Of a DNA stretch of 64,000 nt, positions 17,982 through 26,735 are shown one piece after another. Where the stretch lies: positions 2,720,001-2,784,000 of the forward strand of contig NZ_JAHBRX010000001.1 in the NCBI RefSeq assembly GCF_018398335.1, read 5' to 3'. This stretch comes from Chelatococcus sp. HY11. GTDB lineage: Bacteria > Pseudomonadota > Alphaproteobacteria > Rhizobiales > Beijerinckiaceae. Numbering within the stretch: the stretch's first letter is position 1; each line of letters starts with the position of its first letter. The position numbers and the translations under genes were made by a program. Under the pieces are notes generated by a model. The model had not been told where the DNA came from and searched no databases. It was given only the letters and a program-made list of their open reading frames with translations.

Positions 17982-19159
17982 GCCTGCTGCAAGCCGTTGG
18001 GCGAACGGGTGAGAAATTCGCAGCCCGTCGACGTCACCAGAACGGTGTCTGAAATCTGCGTGCCGCAGACGCCCGGGATGCGCAGGTTCGGCTCCAGTGT
18101 GAAGAGCATCCCCGCTTCCAGCGGGTAGCTCGTCTTGGCGTCAAGCGACGGGCCCTCGTGGGCGCCGAGCCCGATGCCGTGGCCGATGCGGCCGGGCAGA
18201 AAGCGGCCATAGCCGCGCTCCTCAAGCCCGCGACGGGCCTTTGCGTAGAGTTCGGAGATGGGCGTGCCGGGCTTGATGAGCGGCACGATGCTCTCGCGGA
18301 TCTCGATGATGGAATCGATCGCCCGCCTGGTCTCATCCGGCAGGGTCCCCACGGCGACCGTGCGCTCGTTCTCCGCATGGATGCCGTTGATGATCGTCCA
18401 GATGTCGATGAAGACCGGCTCGCCCTTCAGGGGCTTGCGCACCGTCGGGTTGTCGCAATTCATGAAAATGCGCTCGTTGGTGAGCACCCAGGTCCACAGC
18501 CCGTTCTGCGCGCCGCCCTCCAGGCTGCCGAAATCGCAGACCTCCGCATCGGGGTAGTTGTCGGTCCAGAACCGGTTCATGGCGGCCATGGAGGTGATGG
18601 CGATCTCACGCTCGTTGCCGCCTTGCCTCACCGCGTCGACGGCCGCGTTCATGCCGACATCGGCGATGGCGGCGGCGGCGCGGGCATGGGCGATCTCATC
18701 CGCGTCCTTGATGAGCCGCGTCTCGAAGACGAGCCGGGAGACATCGGCAAAGCGGGCGCCGGGCAGGATGCCCTGCAACTCCCGATAGCGCGTCATCGGA
18801 ATGAAATCTTCCTCGATGCCGACGACAGCCTCGGTAAAGCCCGCCTCGGTGAGCATGGTCTTGAGGGCTTCAAGCCAGCTCGGTCCCATGGTGACCTTGG
18901 TGGACCAAGCGCCGTAGAGGCGGATGTCCTCGAGAAAGGTGGAGGCGCGCGCGTGGTCGTCGCGCAGCGCATGCACCAGCATGGAGGCCTTGCCCACGCG
19001 TGGCAGCACCGCGACCACCGGGTGACTGTAGATGATCGGGTTGAAGCCCGTGAGATAGAAACTGTTTTCTGGCTTGAAACACAGCATCACGTCGATGCCG
19101 GCCTCCTCCATGCGCTGACGCAGGCGTTCCAGACGGGGTTGATGGGACATCGCGTTCAT
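17978..19159 (-). CDS. M24-fold (Xaa-Pro peptidase/creatinase-like) hydrolase with altered metal site
   Basis: Pita-bread-fold protein of 393 residues with an N-terminal creatinase-like domain and a C-terminal M24 domain. Of the five metal ligands of prolidase-type enzymes, Asp252, His327 (GHGIG) and Glu356 (LEPN) are present. The second Asp is Glu263 and the final Glu is Ser370 (ISDTVLV). Creatinase and some relatives keep this fold without a dimetal site, so it may not be a classic dipeptidase and could open an amidine, ring or amide. It is coupled to the permease upstream (4-nt gap) and to the binding protein downstream (4-nt overlap), so it likely processes the imported substrate. Confidence 0.8.
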   Translation of the reverse strand: MNAMSHQPRLERLRQRMEEAGIDVMLCFKPENSFYLTGFNPIIYSHPVVAVLPRVGKASMLVHALRDDHARASTFLEDIRLYGAWSTKVTMGPSWLEALKTMLTEAGFTEAVVGIEEDFIPMTRYRELQGILPGARFADVSRLVFETRLIKDADEIAHARAAAAIADVGMNAAVDAVRQGGNEREIAITSMAAMNRFWTDNYPDAEVCDFGSLEGGAQNGLWTWVLTNERIFMNCDNPTVRKPLKGEPVFIDIWTIINGIHAENERTVAVGTLPDETRRAIDSIIEIRESIVPLIKPGTPISELYAKARRGLEERGYGRFLPGRIGHGIGLGAHEGPSLDAKTSYPLEAGMLFTLEPNLRIPGVCGTQISDTVLVTSTGCEFLTRSPNGLQQA

Positions 19160-19163
19160 GTCG

Positions 19164-20015
19164 TCAGGTCCTCAGCCTTGGGTCGAAATAGTCGCGCAGC
19201 CAGTCGCCGAGCAGGTTGACGCTCAGCACCGTGAGCATGATCGCGAGGCCGGGAAAGGTCACAACCCACCAGGCGGTGGAGATGTAGACCCGCCCCTCGG
19301 CGAGCATGCGCCCCCAGCTCGCGGCGGGCGGCTGCACGCCGAGCCCGAGAAAGCTGAGCGCCGCATCCATGATGATGATGCGCGCGAGTTCGAGCGTGGC
19401 CACGACAAGCGCCGGCGTCATGACGTTCGGCAGGATATGCCGCAGCATGATCTGCGCCGTACTCGCGCCGATGGTCCGCGCCGACTGCACGAATTCGCGC
19501 TCGCGCAGCGCCAGCACCTGCCCGCGAATGATGCGCGCGTAGCGGATCCAGCTGGTCAGCGCGAGGACGATGACGAGATTGGTGAGGCTCGGGCCGAGCG
19601 CCGCGACCACGAGCAGCGCCAGCAGCATGAGCGGTATGGCGAGCTGGATATCGACGAGCCGCATCAGCAGCCGGTCCGTGATGCCGCCGCAATAGCCGGC
19701 GACGATGCCGAGCATGACGCCGACGAGACCGCCGAGCACCACGGCATAGGCGCCGATCGTCAGCGTGATCCGGCTGCCGTAGACGATGCGGCTCAGGATA
19801 TCGCGTCCGAGCTGGTCGGTACCGAGCGGATGAGCGCCGGGCGCGAAGAGCCCGGTCCATGTCGGCGGCGCCATGCGGGCCTTGAGGTCGCCGCGAACGG
19901 GATCCGGCAGGCCGAGGGTCGGCGCGAGCAGCGCGCCGGCGACCAGCACGACGAGGATGACGAGCCCGAAGAGTCCGCCGCGGCTCTGCACGAGCGCGCG
20001 CAGGAAAGCCCTCAT
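19164..20015 (-). CDS. peptide-type ABC transporter permease (DppC-like)
   Basis: Inner-membrane permease of 283 residues. It has the DppC landmarks HPLGTDQLGRDILSRIVYGSR near the N-terminus, an EAA-type loop ending RHILPNVMTP, and GLGVQPPAASWGRML. ATG 20015 overlaps the stop of the DppB-like gene (ATGA) and is preceded by GGAAGGAG, which decides the start even though the frame is open through the neighbouring gene. It pairs with the 20012-20935 product. Confidence 0.9.
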   Translation of the reverse strand: MRAFLRALVQSRGGLFGLVILVVLVAGALLAPTLGLPDPVRGDLKARMAPPTWTGLFAPGAHPLGTDQLGRDILSRIVYGSRITLTIGAYAVVLGGLVGVMLGIVAGYCGGITDRLLMRLVDIQLAIPLMLLALLVVAALGPSLTNLVIVLALTSWIRYARIIRGQVLALREREFVQSARTIGASTAQIMLRHILPNVMTPALVVATLELARIIIMDAALSFLGLGVQPPAASWGRMLAEGRVYISTAWWVVTFPGLAIMLTVLSVNLLGDWLRDYFDPRLRT

Positions 20016-20935
20016 GGCTCCTTCCTCCGGATGCGCGGATCGAGCACGCCATACAGCAGATCGACCAGGAAATTGATGCTCACATACACTGTGGCGATCA
20101 CCGCGACGCCCGCCTGCACTACCGGAAAATCCTTGGATTCGATGGCCTGCACGATGAGCCGCCCGACACCGGGCCACGCAAAGACGGTCTCCGTCACCAC
20201 CGAGCCGCCGAGCAGTTCGCCGGACAGGATGCCGACCATGGTGACCACGGGGATGAGGGCATTGCGCAACGCATGCCAGACGAACACCTGGCCGGGCGGC
20301 AGGCCCTTGGCGCGGGCCGTGCGCACATAGTCCTCCTTCATCGAATCGAGCAGGCTCGATCGCAGCAGCCGCGCGATGGAGGCGCTGACGAAGACGGCGA
20401 GCGTGAAGGCCGGCAGGATGAGATGAGAGAGGCTGCCATAGCCGCCTGTCGGCAGCCAGCCGAGATCGACGGCGAAGAACAGGATCAGCATGATGCCGAG
20501 CCAGAACACCGGTGTCGCCTGGCCGAGCAGCGCCAGCGTCATCACGGCGAATTCGGCGAATTTGCCGCGCTGGGTCGCGGCGATGGCGCCGGCCCCGCCG
20601 CCGATCAGCACGCCGAAGACCATAGCCGTCACCGCCAGCGTGATCGTGGCCGGCATACGCTCCAGCACGACCGTGATGGCGGGGCGGTTGAACAGGAAGG
20701 ACTGGCCGAAATCGCCCTGGACGGCCTGGGCGAGGAAGCTGAGATATTGCTCCCAGAGCGGCAGGTCGAGCCCGAGCGAGGCGCGAAAGGCATCGAGCTG
20801 TTCCGCCGAGGCGCCGACCGGCAGCAGCAAGGCGGCGGGATCGCCGAGGAGGCGTGTCACGAAGAAGACGATCGTGACGACGCCCCAGACGGCGACGAGC
20901 GCCTCGCCGAGCTTGCCGATGACGTAGCGGATCAC
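20012..20935 (-). CDS. peptide-type ABC transporter permease (DppB-like)
   Basis: 307-residue permease with six predicted membrane helices. The DppB/OppB pattern is clear: an N-terminal membrane anchor with VVTIVFFVTRLLGDPAALLL, QGDFGQSF, the coupling segment DYVRTARAKGLPPGQVFVWHALRNALIP, and a terminal NFLVDLLYGVLDPRIR. Its start overlaps the hydrolase stop (20932) by 4 nt. It is the first permease of an operon that encodes no ATPase. Confidence 0.9.
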   Translation of the reverse strand: MIRYVIGKLGEALVAVWGVVTIVFFVTRLLGDPAALLLPVGASAEQLDAFRASLGLDLPLWEQYLSFLAQAVQGDFGQSFLFNRPAITVVLERMPATITLAVTAMVFGVLIGGGAGAIAATQRGKFAEFAVMTLALLGQATPVFWLGIMLILFFAVDLGWLPTGGYGSLSHLILPAFTLAVFVSASIARLLRSSLLDSMKEDYVRTARAKGLPPGQVFVWHALRNALIPVVTMVGILSGELLGGSVVTETVFAWPGVGRLIVQAIESKDFPVVQAGVAVIATVYVSINFLVDLLYGVLDPRIRRKEP

Positions 20936-21792
20936 GCGGCGGTCCTGGCGAGAAAGTCGCGAATGCCGGCGAGCACGCGCGCATTGGCCTCAACATGCAC
21001 GGCATGATTGGCGCCTTCGATCTCCAGAAGCTCGGCGCCCGGCACCTTGTCCGCGATCAGCCGCGACTGGCTCGGAGGGCAGATCCAGTCCGCGCCGCCG
21101 ACGACGACCAGGGTCGGCACGTCGATGTCCGGGAGCTTGTCCCGCAGATCATAGTCCTTCTCGGTGAACAGCGCATTGTGCGTCTCCGCGTGGAGATGCA
21201 TGACGCGGGTGCGCTCCAGCGCCGCGTCCGGATCGAATTTCTCAAAATAGAGCGGCTGCAGGGCGAGCCAGATCAGCCTCAGCTCGGTGTCATCGACCAC
21301 CTTGTCCGAGAACATCTTCTCCACCATGCCGAGCGAAGCGCTGGTGGCCTTGTGCAAACGCGCCTTAAAATTCTCGACCGCCTCGGCCTCGTGGTGATGG
21401 CTCGGCGCCGTGCCGCGCAGGATGAGGCGCGAGAGGCCACGGCTGCCATATTTGACCGCATAGGTCAGCGCGATCATGCCGCCGAAGGAGCCGCCGATGA
21501 GGACGATGCGCTTTCCGCCGCACAGCGTCTGGCGGAAGGCCTCAAGGTCATCGGCATATTGCTCGAAATTGTAAGGCGGCGTGAGGGACGACAGCCCGCA
21601 GCCACGCTGGTCATAGGCGAGGAGCCTGTAGTCGTCGGCGAGCGGCAGGAAGGCCTTGAAGTCCCCCGTGTGATCGCCGATGCCGCGACCGCCATGGAGC
21701 ACGACGATCGTCTCGTCGTTGTCCTCGCCGGCCACGTCATAGACAAACGTGGCGCCGTTCAGGTCGATGCGGCGTGTTTCATTCGGCTGCAT
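20932..21792 (-). CDS. alpha/beta hydrolase (proline iminopeptidase-like)
   Basis: 286-residue cytoplasmic serine hydrolase of the alpha/beta-fold S33-like group. The oxyanion region VVLHGGRGIGDH and the nucleophile elbow GGSFGGM (Ser within GxSxGG) are visible. PTLVVVGGADWICPP supplies the Asp region and EGANHAVHVE the His. ATG 21792 overlaps the upstream monooxygenase gene by 14 bp; the frame is open further but that sequence lies inside the neighbour. It may cleave an amide or ester made or imported by this operon. Confidence 0.85.
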   Translation of the reverse strand: MQPNETRRIDLNGATFVYDVAGEDNDETIVVLHGGRGIGDHTGDFKAFLPLADDYRLLAYDQRGCGLSSLTPPYNFEQYADDLEAFRQTLCGGKRIVLIGGSFGGMIALTYAVKYGSRGLSRLILRGTAPSHHHEAEAVENFKARLHKATSASLGMVEKMFSDKVVDDTELRLIWLALQPLYFEKFDPDAALERTRVMHLHAETHNALFTEKDYDLRDKLPDIDVPTLVVVGGADWICPPSQSRLIADKVPGAELLEIEGANHAVHVEANARVLAGIRDFLARTAA

Positions 21793-23293
21793 GATCGAGA
21801 CCCTCGCCTTCGTTGTTTGCCCGGTCCGCGTCGACCCATTCGTCGCCGAGAAGTTCCGGCGTCGAGAAGGCGACGAGATTGGCGTAGTGCAGTTCGCGAT
21901 CCTCGACGAACAAGGCCCGCACGATGCCCCGCGCGAGCCGGTCCGCGCCCTCGCTGATCGCCGGAATGTCGCCGGAGAGCTTGCCGTGGCTGAGCGTCGC
22001 CGGGAAATTGAAGGCATGGATATACTGGAGCGCCGGACATGTGCCGGGCTCGCGCTCCAGAAACTCGAAGCTCGCCCCGAGATCGGGCGAGTATTCGAGT
22101 TCGACATTCGCCATGCCCCCGGGCGGCGCGAAGCGCTCACCCCAGAGGCGGATATGCGGCGCGAAGGCGGCGAGCTCGGGCCGCAGACCGAGATCGACGT
22201 TGAAGCCCGTGGCGAAGATCATGAAATCGACGTCGTAGCGCGCTTTGGGCGTGACGACTTCGAGATGGTCGCCCTTCTCATGCACCGCCATTACCGGGCT
22301 GCCGAGGTGAAAATAGGCATGGGGGTGGCGCGACACGCGCAGGGTGCTGTCGCGCGGCGGCGGCGTCTGCGCTGACAGCGTTGTATGCAGGAAGCGCCAT
22401 TTCCACTCATCCGGCAGGCCGGCAAAGCCGTGGACGACGCCCTGGCTGCCGATGCCGGTGAATTTGTTGATGCGCGGGATGTCCTTGCGGCGGATGAAGA
22501 GATCAAGCCGCCCGGCCCCGGCCTCCAGCGCGGTCGCGGCATTGTCCATGGCCGAGGCGCCGGCACCCACGACACCAACGCGCTTGCCCGTGAGCGCCTC
22601 GAAATCGATATCGTCGGCAGAATGCGCCCAGAAGCGCGGGTCGAGCCGCTTGACGAAATCGGGCACATAGGGGCCACCAAGGCCGTCGCGGCCCGTGGCC
22701 AGCACGAGATGGCGGGCAATGACGCGCCCGGCCTGTCCGCCGTGGTCGATCGCCACATCGAGAAGGCCATCGGGCCGGGTCGCCACATGGGTGATGGTCG
22801 TTTCATTGACCACCGGCAGATCGAGCACCCGCCGATACCAGACGAGATAGTCCATCCAGACTTCGCGCGGGATCTTGTCGAGCGCCTCCCAGGCGGCACG
22901 GCCGAAGCGCGCCTCGTGATAGGCACGGTACGTCAATGCCGGCAGGCCCATCGCCGGTCCCGTGAGCTGCTTCGGCGACCGCAGCGTCTGCATTCGCGCA
23001 TAGGTGATCCACGGCCCTTCACGCCCGGCCGGTGCCTTGTCGTAGAGCACATGGTTGGCGACGCCGTAGCGTTTCAGCATGGCCGAGGCGACGAGCCCGG
23101 CCATGCCAGCACCGACGATCACCACGTCGCGCACAGTCTCGCCGTCCACCACACGCTCGGGCACCCAGGCCTTGGCGGGCAATTCGAGCCAGGCGAGATC
23201 CTGCCGGAGACGGGCCTCCAGGGCTTCGAGCCCGATGGCATCGGCGCCGGCAGCCATCGCGGGCGCGCTTTCCATGTCTGCGGTCGCAGTCAT
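21779..23293 (-). CDS. flavin-containing monooxygenase (NAD(P)/FAD-dependent)
   Basis: 504-residue oxygenase of the FMO/Baeyer-Villiger-like class. An FAD Rossmann motif VIVGAGMAGL (residues 58-67) is followed by PWITYARMQTLRSPKQLTG and a second NADP-binding motif VGVVGAGASAMDNAA. FATGFNVDLG near the C-terminal half matches the FMO ATG motif. It probably oxygenates the substrate of the adjacent hydrolases, on N or S or by Baeyer-Villiger insertion; the sequence alone does not decide. It is coupled to the lysR stop (ATGA) upstream and the hydrolase downstream. Confidence 0.87.
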   Translation of the reverse strand: MTATADMESAPAMAAGADAIGLEALEARLRQDLAWLELPAKAWVPERVVDGETVRDVVIVGAGMAGLVASAMLKRYGVANHVLYDKAPAGREGPWITYARMQTLRSPKQLTGPAMGLPALTYRAYHEARFGRAAWEALDKIPREVWMDYLVWYRRVLDLPVVNETTITHVATRPDGLLDVAIDHGGQAGRVIARHLVLATGRDGLGGPYVPDFVKRLDPRFWAHSADDIDFEALTGKRVGVVGAGASAMDNAATALEAGAGRLDLFIRRKDIPRINKFTGIGSQGVVHGFAGLPDEWKWRFLHTTLSAQTPPPRDSTLRVSRHPHAYFHLGSPVMAVHEKGDHLEVVTPKARYDVDFMIFATGFNVDLGLRPELAAFAPHIRLWGERFAPPGGMANVELEYSPDLGASFEFLEREPGTCPALQYIHAFNFPATLSHGKLSGDIPAISEGADRLARGIVRALFVEDRELHYANLVAFSTPELLGDEWVDADRANNEGEGLDHAAE

Positions 23294-24318
23294 AGGTCTG
23301 TCCCTTCCTCGGCGGGAGCGGATGGGTCACCGTCCTCGCCAGCGGGCTGGCGGTCGCGACCATAGAGGACATCGGCAAGGCTCTCGCGCCCGCCGGGATC
23401 AAGCCGCTTCAATCCGGGCACGAGCGCGGCGGAGACCACGTCAAATGCGCTGATCAGGGCCTCGATGGCGGGTGTGAGCGGTTTAGCGAGCGGCGTGACG
23501 ATGCCGAAAACGAAGGGGATGTGGACATCGAGCGGACGGATCGCCAGCCCCTCGATCGGCAGGCTGTAGGCGGTCGCCGGCTCGACCAGTGCCACCCCGA
23601 AGCCGGTCCTTGCGACGCCGAGGGCCGTGAAAGACGCGTTGGTGTCGAGAATGGCGGACGGGGTCACGCCAGCCTGCCTCAACCCTTCGTCAATGCGCCG
23701 GCGCAGCCGGTAGGGATTGGCCATGGTGACAATACGCCGGCCCGCCAGATCGGCGAGACGGACCACTTCGCCACGTGCAAGCGGATCCCCAGCCGGCACG
23801 GCCGCGACGCATGGCGCTTCGCCGATCCACTGGATATCGAGCCCCGGATGCTCCAGCGGCAGGCTTGCCACGCCAACGTCAGCGGAACGCGCCAGAACGG
23901 ACTGCACCACCCGTTCCGCCGGCGCGGACTGCACATGCACCTGGTTCGGCACGAGAGCCGCGTCGATAACCGCCAACGCTCTTGGCACGAGACCGGCCGC
24001 GAGGGCCGGAATGGCGGCGATCTCGATGGCGAGCGAAGCATCCTCGCTGATGGCCATCGCGCGTTCACGCATATGCTTCAGGCTGACGAGCAAGCGCTCG
24101 ACCTCCTCATGAAACAGGACGCCGCGGTTGGTCGGGGTGATGCGTGGACCGTTCCGGTGCAGCAGAGCGAAACCGAGATTGGCCTCCAACTCCTGGATGA
24201 GACGCGTTACGGCCGGCTGCGAACGTCCCAGAAGGCGCGCAGCACCCGTGATGCTGCCTGCCGACATGACGGCGGCGAAAGCATCCAATTGCCGGAGGTC
24301 TAGGGTCTCAAAATTCAT
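23290..24318 (-). CDS. LysR-family transcriptional regulator
   Basis: About 342 residues: an N-terminal winged helix-turn-helix (DLRQLDAFAAVMSAGSITGA, then SQPAVTRLIQELE) and a periplasmic-binding-like effector domain. ATG 24318 (MNFETLDL) fits the family N-terminus; ATG 24327 is equally close and neither has a strong Shine-Dalgarno. Unusually, it is the first gene of the operon it probably controls: its stop overlaps the monooxygenase start by 4 nt. It is also divergent from the AhpD-like pair at 24556. The 237-bp AT-rich spacer is the likely operator region. The C-terminal tail is extended and acidic. Confidence 0.88.
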   Translation of the reverse strand: MNFETLDLRQLDAFAAVMSAGSITGAARLLGRSQPAVTRLIQELEANLGFALLHRNGPRITPTNRGVLFHEEVERLLVSLKHMRERAMAISEDASLAIEIAAIPALAAGLVPRALAVIDAALVPNQVHVQSAPAERVVQSVLARSADVGVASLPLEHPGLDIQWIGEAPCVAAVPAGDPLARGEVVRLADLAGRRIVTMANPYRLRRRIDEGLRQAGVTPSAILDTNASFTALGVARTGFGVALVEPATAYSLPIEGLAIRPLDVHIPFVFGIVTPLAKPLTPAIEALISAFDVVSAALVPGLKRLDPGGRESLADVLYGRDRQPAGEDGDPSAPAEEGTDL

Positions 24319-24555
24319 GTGTCGCATATTATTAAATCTATCGTTATTATCAAGTATGCATCGCACTGCCGTATTTGCGGCTCTCTGGAAATTCCACTAT
24401 TCACTTTTTGGATTATATGACAATGTAAATCTATAAAACGCATATTAGCGTCGAGCGCAGGCGGCCACGTGACGGCAGGGCGAAAACCAGGCTGAACCCG
24501 CCTGTCCCGAAACGGCCTGTGCCAAAATCGACTGTCCCATGGGAGCAGCACCGCC
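24319..24555. promoter_or_regulatory. divergent promoter region, lysR operon and AhpD-like pair
   Basis: 237 bp, clearly more AT-rich on the lysR side (24325-24440) than flanking coding DNA. It is expected to hold both promoters and the LysR site. No exact operator could be assigned. Confidence 0.45.
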
Positions 24556-25053
24556 ATGCAGACTGACATCATCCAGGGGCTCGCCAGCATCGCGGCGGGA
24601 TCTCCCCTCGCGGAAGCCTTGAAGGCGCGGGCGGAGATCATGAGATTGAGCGACGCCAGCCACGACGCCGTGCTGCTGCCGAAGGCACCGGGAGGCTTGA
24701 GCCATGCCATGCGCGCGGCGCTGGCCACCCGTATGGCCCTTTGGCTCGGCGACGATGCGCTAGCGGCTCATTATCAAACCTTGCTCGCCAAAACCGGGGC
24801 AGCTGCGGGCGAACTCGCCGTCACGGTAGCGGCAACGGAGGCCACACCGACGCAACCGCGCCTCGCGGCGATTGTCCGGCACATCGATCTTTTGACGCGC
24901 GAACCACGCGCGGCCACCCGTGCCGACATCGAGGCGCTGGAGGCAGCGGGGCTCGACGAGGCCGATATCGTGAGGCTGTCCGAGCTCGCGGCCTTCGTGA
25001 ATTATCAGGCCCGCGTCATCGCCGGCTTCCGCAGCCTTCAGGGCGTGATGTGA
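24556..25053 (+). CDS. CMD-domain (AhpD-like) protein, short helical form
   Basis: 165-residue all-helical protein resembling the carboxymuconolactone-decarboxylase/AhpD superfamily, of the type that accompanies peptide ABC transporter operons in rhizobia. It lacks the CxxC redox pair seen in its partner, so on its own it is unlikely to be a peroxidase. The C-terminal EADIVRLSELAAFVNYQARV segment is the recognisable superfamily helix. The stop overlaps the next gene by one base (TGATG), so the two products are probably made together and may form a complex. Function unknown. Confidence 0.7.
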   Translation: MQTDIIQGLASIAAGSPLAEALKARAEIMRLSDASHDAVLLPKAPGGLSHAMRAALATRMALWLGDDALAAHYQTLLAKTGAAAGELAVTVAATEATPTQPRLAAIVRHIDLLTREPRAATRADIEALEAAGLDEADIVRLSELAAFVNYQARVIAGFRSLQGVM

Positions 25054-25673
25054 TGGGAAATGTCATGAGCGAACCAGTCCAGAACAGCCCCGTCCACGAA
25101 TTCACGGCCGAGCCCCTGCAGTGGTCGCCCTACCTCAAGCCGGTGCGGCTGGAGGAGGCGACGCCGGAACAGCTCGACGCGATGAAGGTGACGCCCTCCA
25201 ACAAGAAGGTATCGGAGTATGTGCTGACGCTGGCGCATGATCCGGAATCGCTCGCGGTGCGCTCGCCGCTCTTCAACGCGATCATGTATGGGCGCGATGG
25301 CCTGTCGCGGGCGGAACGCGAGCTTGGCGCGGTCGGCGCCTCGATCGTCAACCGCTGCGTCTACTGCGCGTCGGTTCACGCGGCGCAGTTCAACCGCCTG
25401 ACCGAACGCACCGACGTCATTGCGCGGATCTTCGCTGACGGGCCGGCCGCCGAGCTGGAGGAACACCAGCAGGCGATCTTCGATTTCGCGGTCAAGCTAT
25501 CGGAGACGCCGCCGGCCGTGACCCGCGAGGATGCCGCCGCGCTGCGCGACTGTGGCCTCTCGGCCCTCGAAATGGCCGACCTCGTGCTGTCCGCGGCCAT
25601 ATTCGGCTGGGCCAACCGGCTCATGCACACGCTCGGCGAGCCGCTTCGTCCGCCAGCCAAGCCCGTGGCCTGA
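25053..25673 (+). CDS. alkylhydroperoxidase AhpD-like protein
   Basis: 206-residue AhpD-like protein. The redox motif is present: CVYCASVHAAQF (CxxC with a following His), which in AhpD carries out thiol-dependent peroxide reduction. ATG 25053 overlaps the stop of its partner gene. The two AhpD-like genes lie between two ATPase-lacking peptide-type transporter operons and read away from the LysR gene, so control by that LysR protein is likely. The true substrate is unknown; an organic peroxide made by the adjacent flavin monooxygenase system is one possibility. Confidence 0.8.
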   Translation: MGNVMSEPVQNSPVHEFTAEPLQWSPYLKPVRLEEATPEQLDAMKVTPSNKKVSEYVLTLAHDPESLAVRSPLFNAIMYGRDGLSRAERELGAVGASIVNRCVYCASVHAAQFNRLTERTDVIARIFADGPAAELEEHQQAIFDFAVKLSETPPAVTREDAAALRDCGLSALEMADLVLSAAIFGWANRLMHTLGEPLRPPAKPVA

Positions 25674-25699
25674 CCGGCGCGCCCATGAACGGCGGCGCG

Positions 25700-26653
25700 T
25701 CACGCGCGCGCGGCGAGGCGTATCCTGGGATCCAACCGCGAATAGAGAACGTCGACGATCAGGTTGATCAGGACAAAGGCGACGGCCGTCACGAGCAGGC
25801 CGCCCTGGATGACGGGATAGTCGCGGCGCAGGATGCCCTGGATCACGAGCCGCCCGATGCCGGGCAGTGAGAAAACCGTCTCGATGACGACGGAGCCACT
25901 CACCATATGGCTGGTGATGATGCCGATGACGGTGACGACCGGCACCACGACGTTGCGCAGGGCGTGCCTGTTGATGATCTGCCAGCTTGGCAGCCCCTTG
26001 GCGCGGGCGGTGCGTACATAGTCCTGATTGAGAACCTCCAGCATGCTGGAACGGGTGATGCGCGCCAGAAGGCCCATCTGCAGGAAGCCCAGCGTGAAGG
26101 CAGGCAGTGTGAGAGCCCGCAGCCAGCCCACCGGGTCCTCGGTGAAGGGCACATAGCCGCCGGTGGGAAACCAGCCAAGCCCCACCGCAAAGGCGAAGAT
26201 CAGGATCAGCGCCAGCCAGAAATTTGGCAGGGACACACCAAGCAGGGCGCTCGCCATGCAGGCCTGATCCACCCAGCTGCCGCGATAGACGGCGGCGATC
26301 ACCCCGGCCGTCACCCCGAAGGTCACCGTCAGCACCATCGCATAGAGGGTCAACGACACCGTTATCGGAACGCGCTCGATGATGGCGCTCGTCACGCTGC
26401 GCTGGAGCAGGATGGACTGGCCGAGATCCCCCTGGAGGAGCGCGCCATACCAGTGCATCAGCCGTACGAGAAACGGCTCGTCGAGCCCGAGCTGCTGGCG
26501 GACCAGCTCCACCTCCTCCTGCGTGGCGTTCGCACCGGCGATGACCGCGGCGGGGTCACCCGGTACGAGCTGCATGATCGAGAAGGCGATCAGCGTGACC
26601 AGGAAGATCACCGGGATAGAGGCGATCAGCCGATGCAGAATATAGCGTGTCAT
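25700..26653 (-). CDS. peptide-type ABC transporter permease (DppB-like)
   Basis: 317-residue six-helix permease: IAFSIMQLVPGDPAAVIAG, LQGDLGQSI, then the coupling segment DYVRTARAKGLPSWQIINRHALRNVVVP and terminal LIVDVLYSRLDPRIR. It is the last gene of a minus-strand operon with a DppC-like gene (82 nt upstream), a binding protein and catabolic enzymes. It is convergent with the AhpD-like gene, 26 nt apart. No ATPase gene follows, so an ATPase must be shared from elsewhere. Confidence 0.9.
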   Translation of the reverse strand: MTRYILHRLIASIPVIFLVTLIAFSIMQLVPGDPAAVIAGANATQEEVELVRQQLGLDEPFLVRLMHWYGALLQGDLGQSILLQRSVTSAIIERVPITVSLTLYAMVLTVTFGVTAGVIAAVYRGSWVDQACMASALLGVSLPNFWLALILIFAFAVGLGWFPTGGYVPFTEDPVGWLRALTLPAFTLGFLQMGLLARITRSSMLEVLNQDYVRTARAKGLPSWQIINRHALRNVVVPVVTVIGIITSHMVSGSVVIETVFSLPGIGRLVIQGILRRDYPVIQGGLLVTAVAFVLINLIVDVLYSRLDPRIRLAARA

Positions 26654-26735
26654 TCTGCGCTCCCTCCGGACCAGCGGAAAGCCACGTCGGGCGTAGCCCT
26701 CATGTCAGGCGGGACCATGGAGATTCGTCGCACAC

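Noticed and set aside
19164..21005. One 613-codon permease gene
   Set aside because: The upstream half is an out-of-frame reading of the DppB-like gene; the true DppC-like gene begins at 20015 with an ATGA overlap and a ribosome site.
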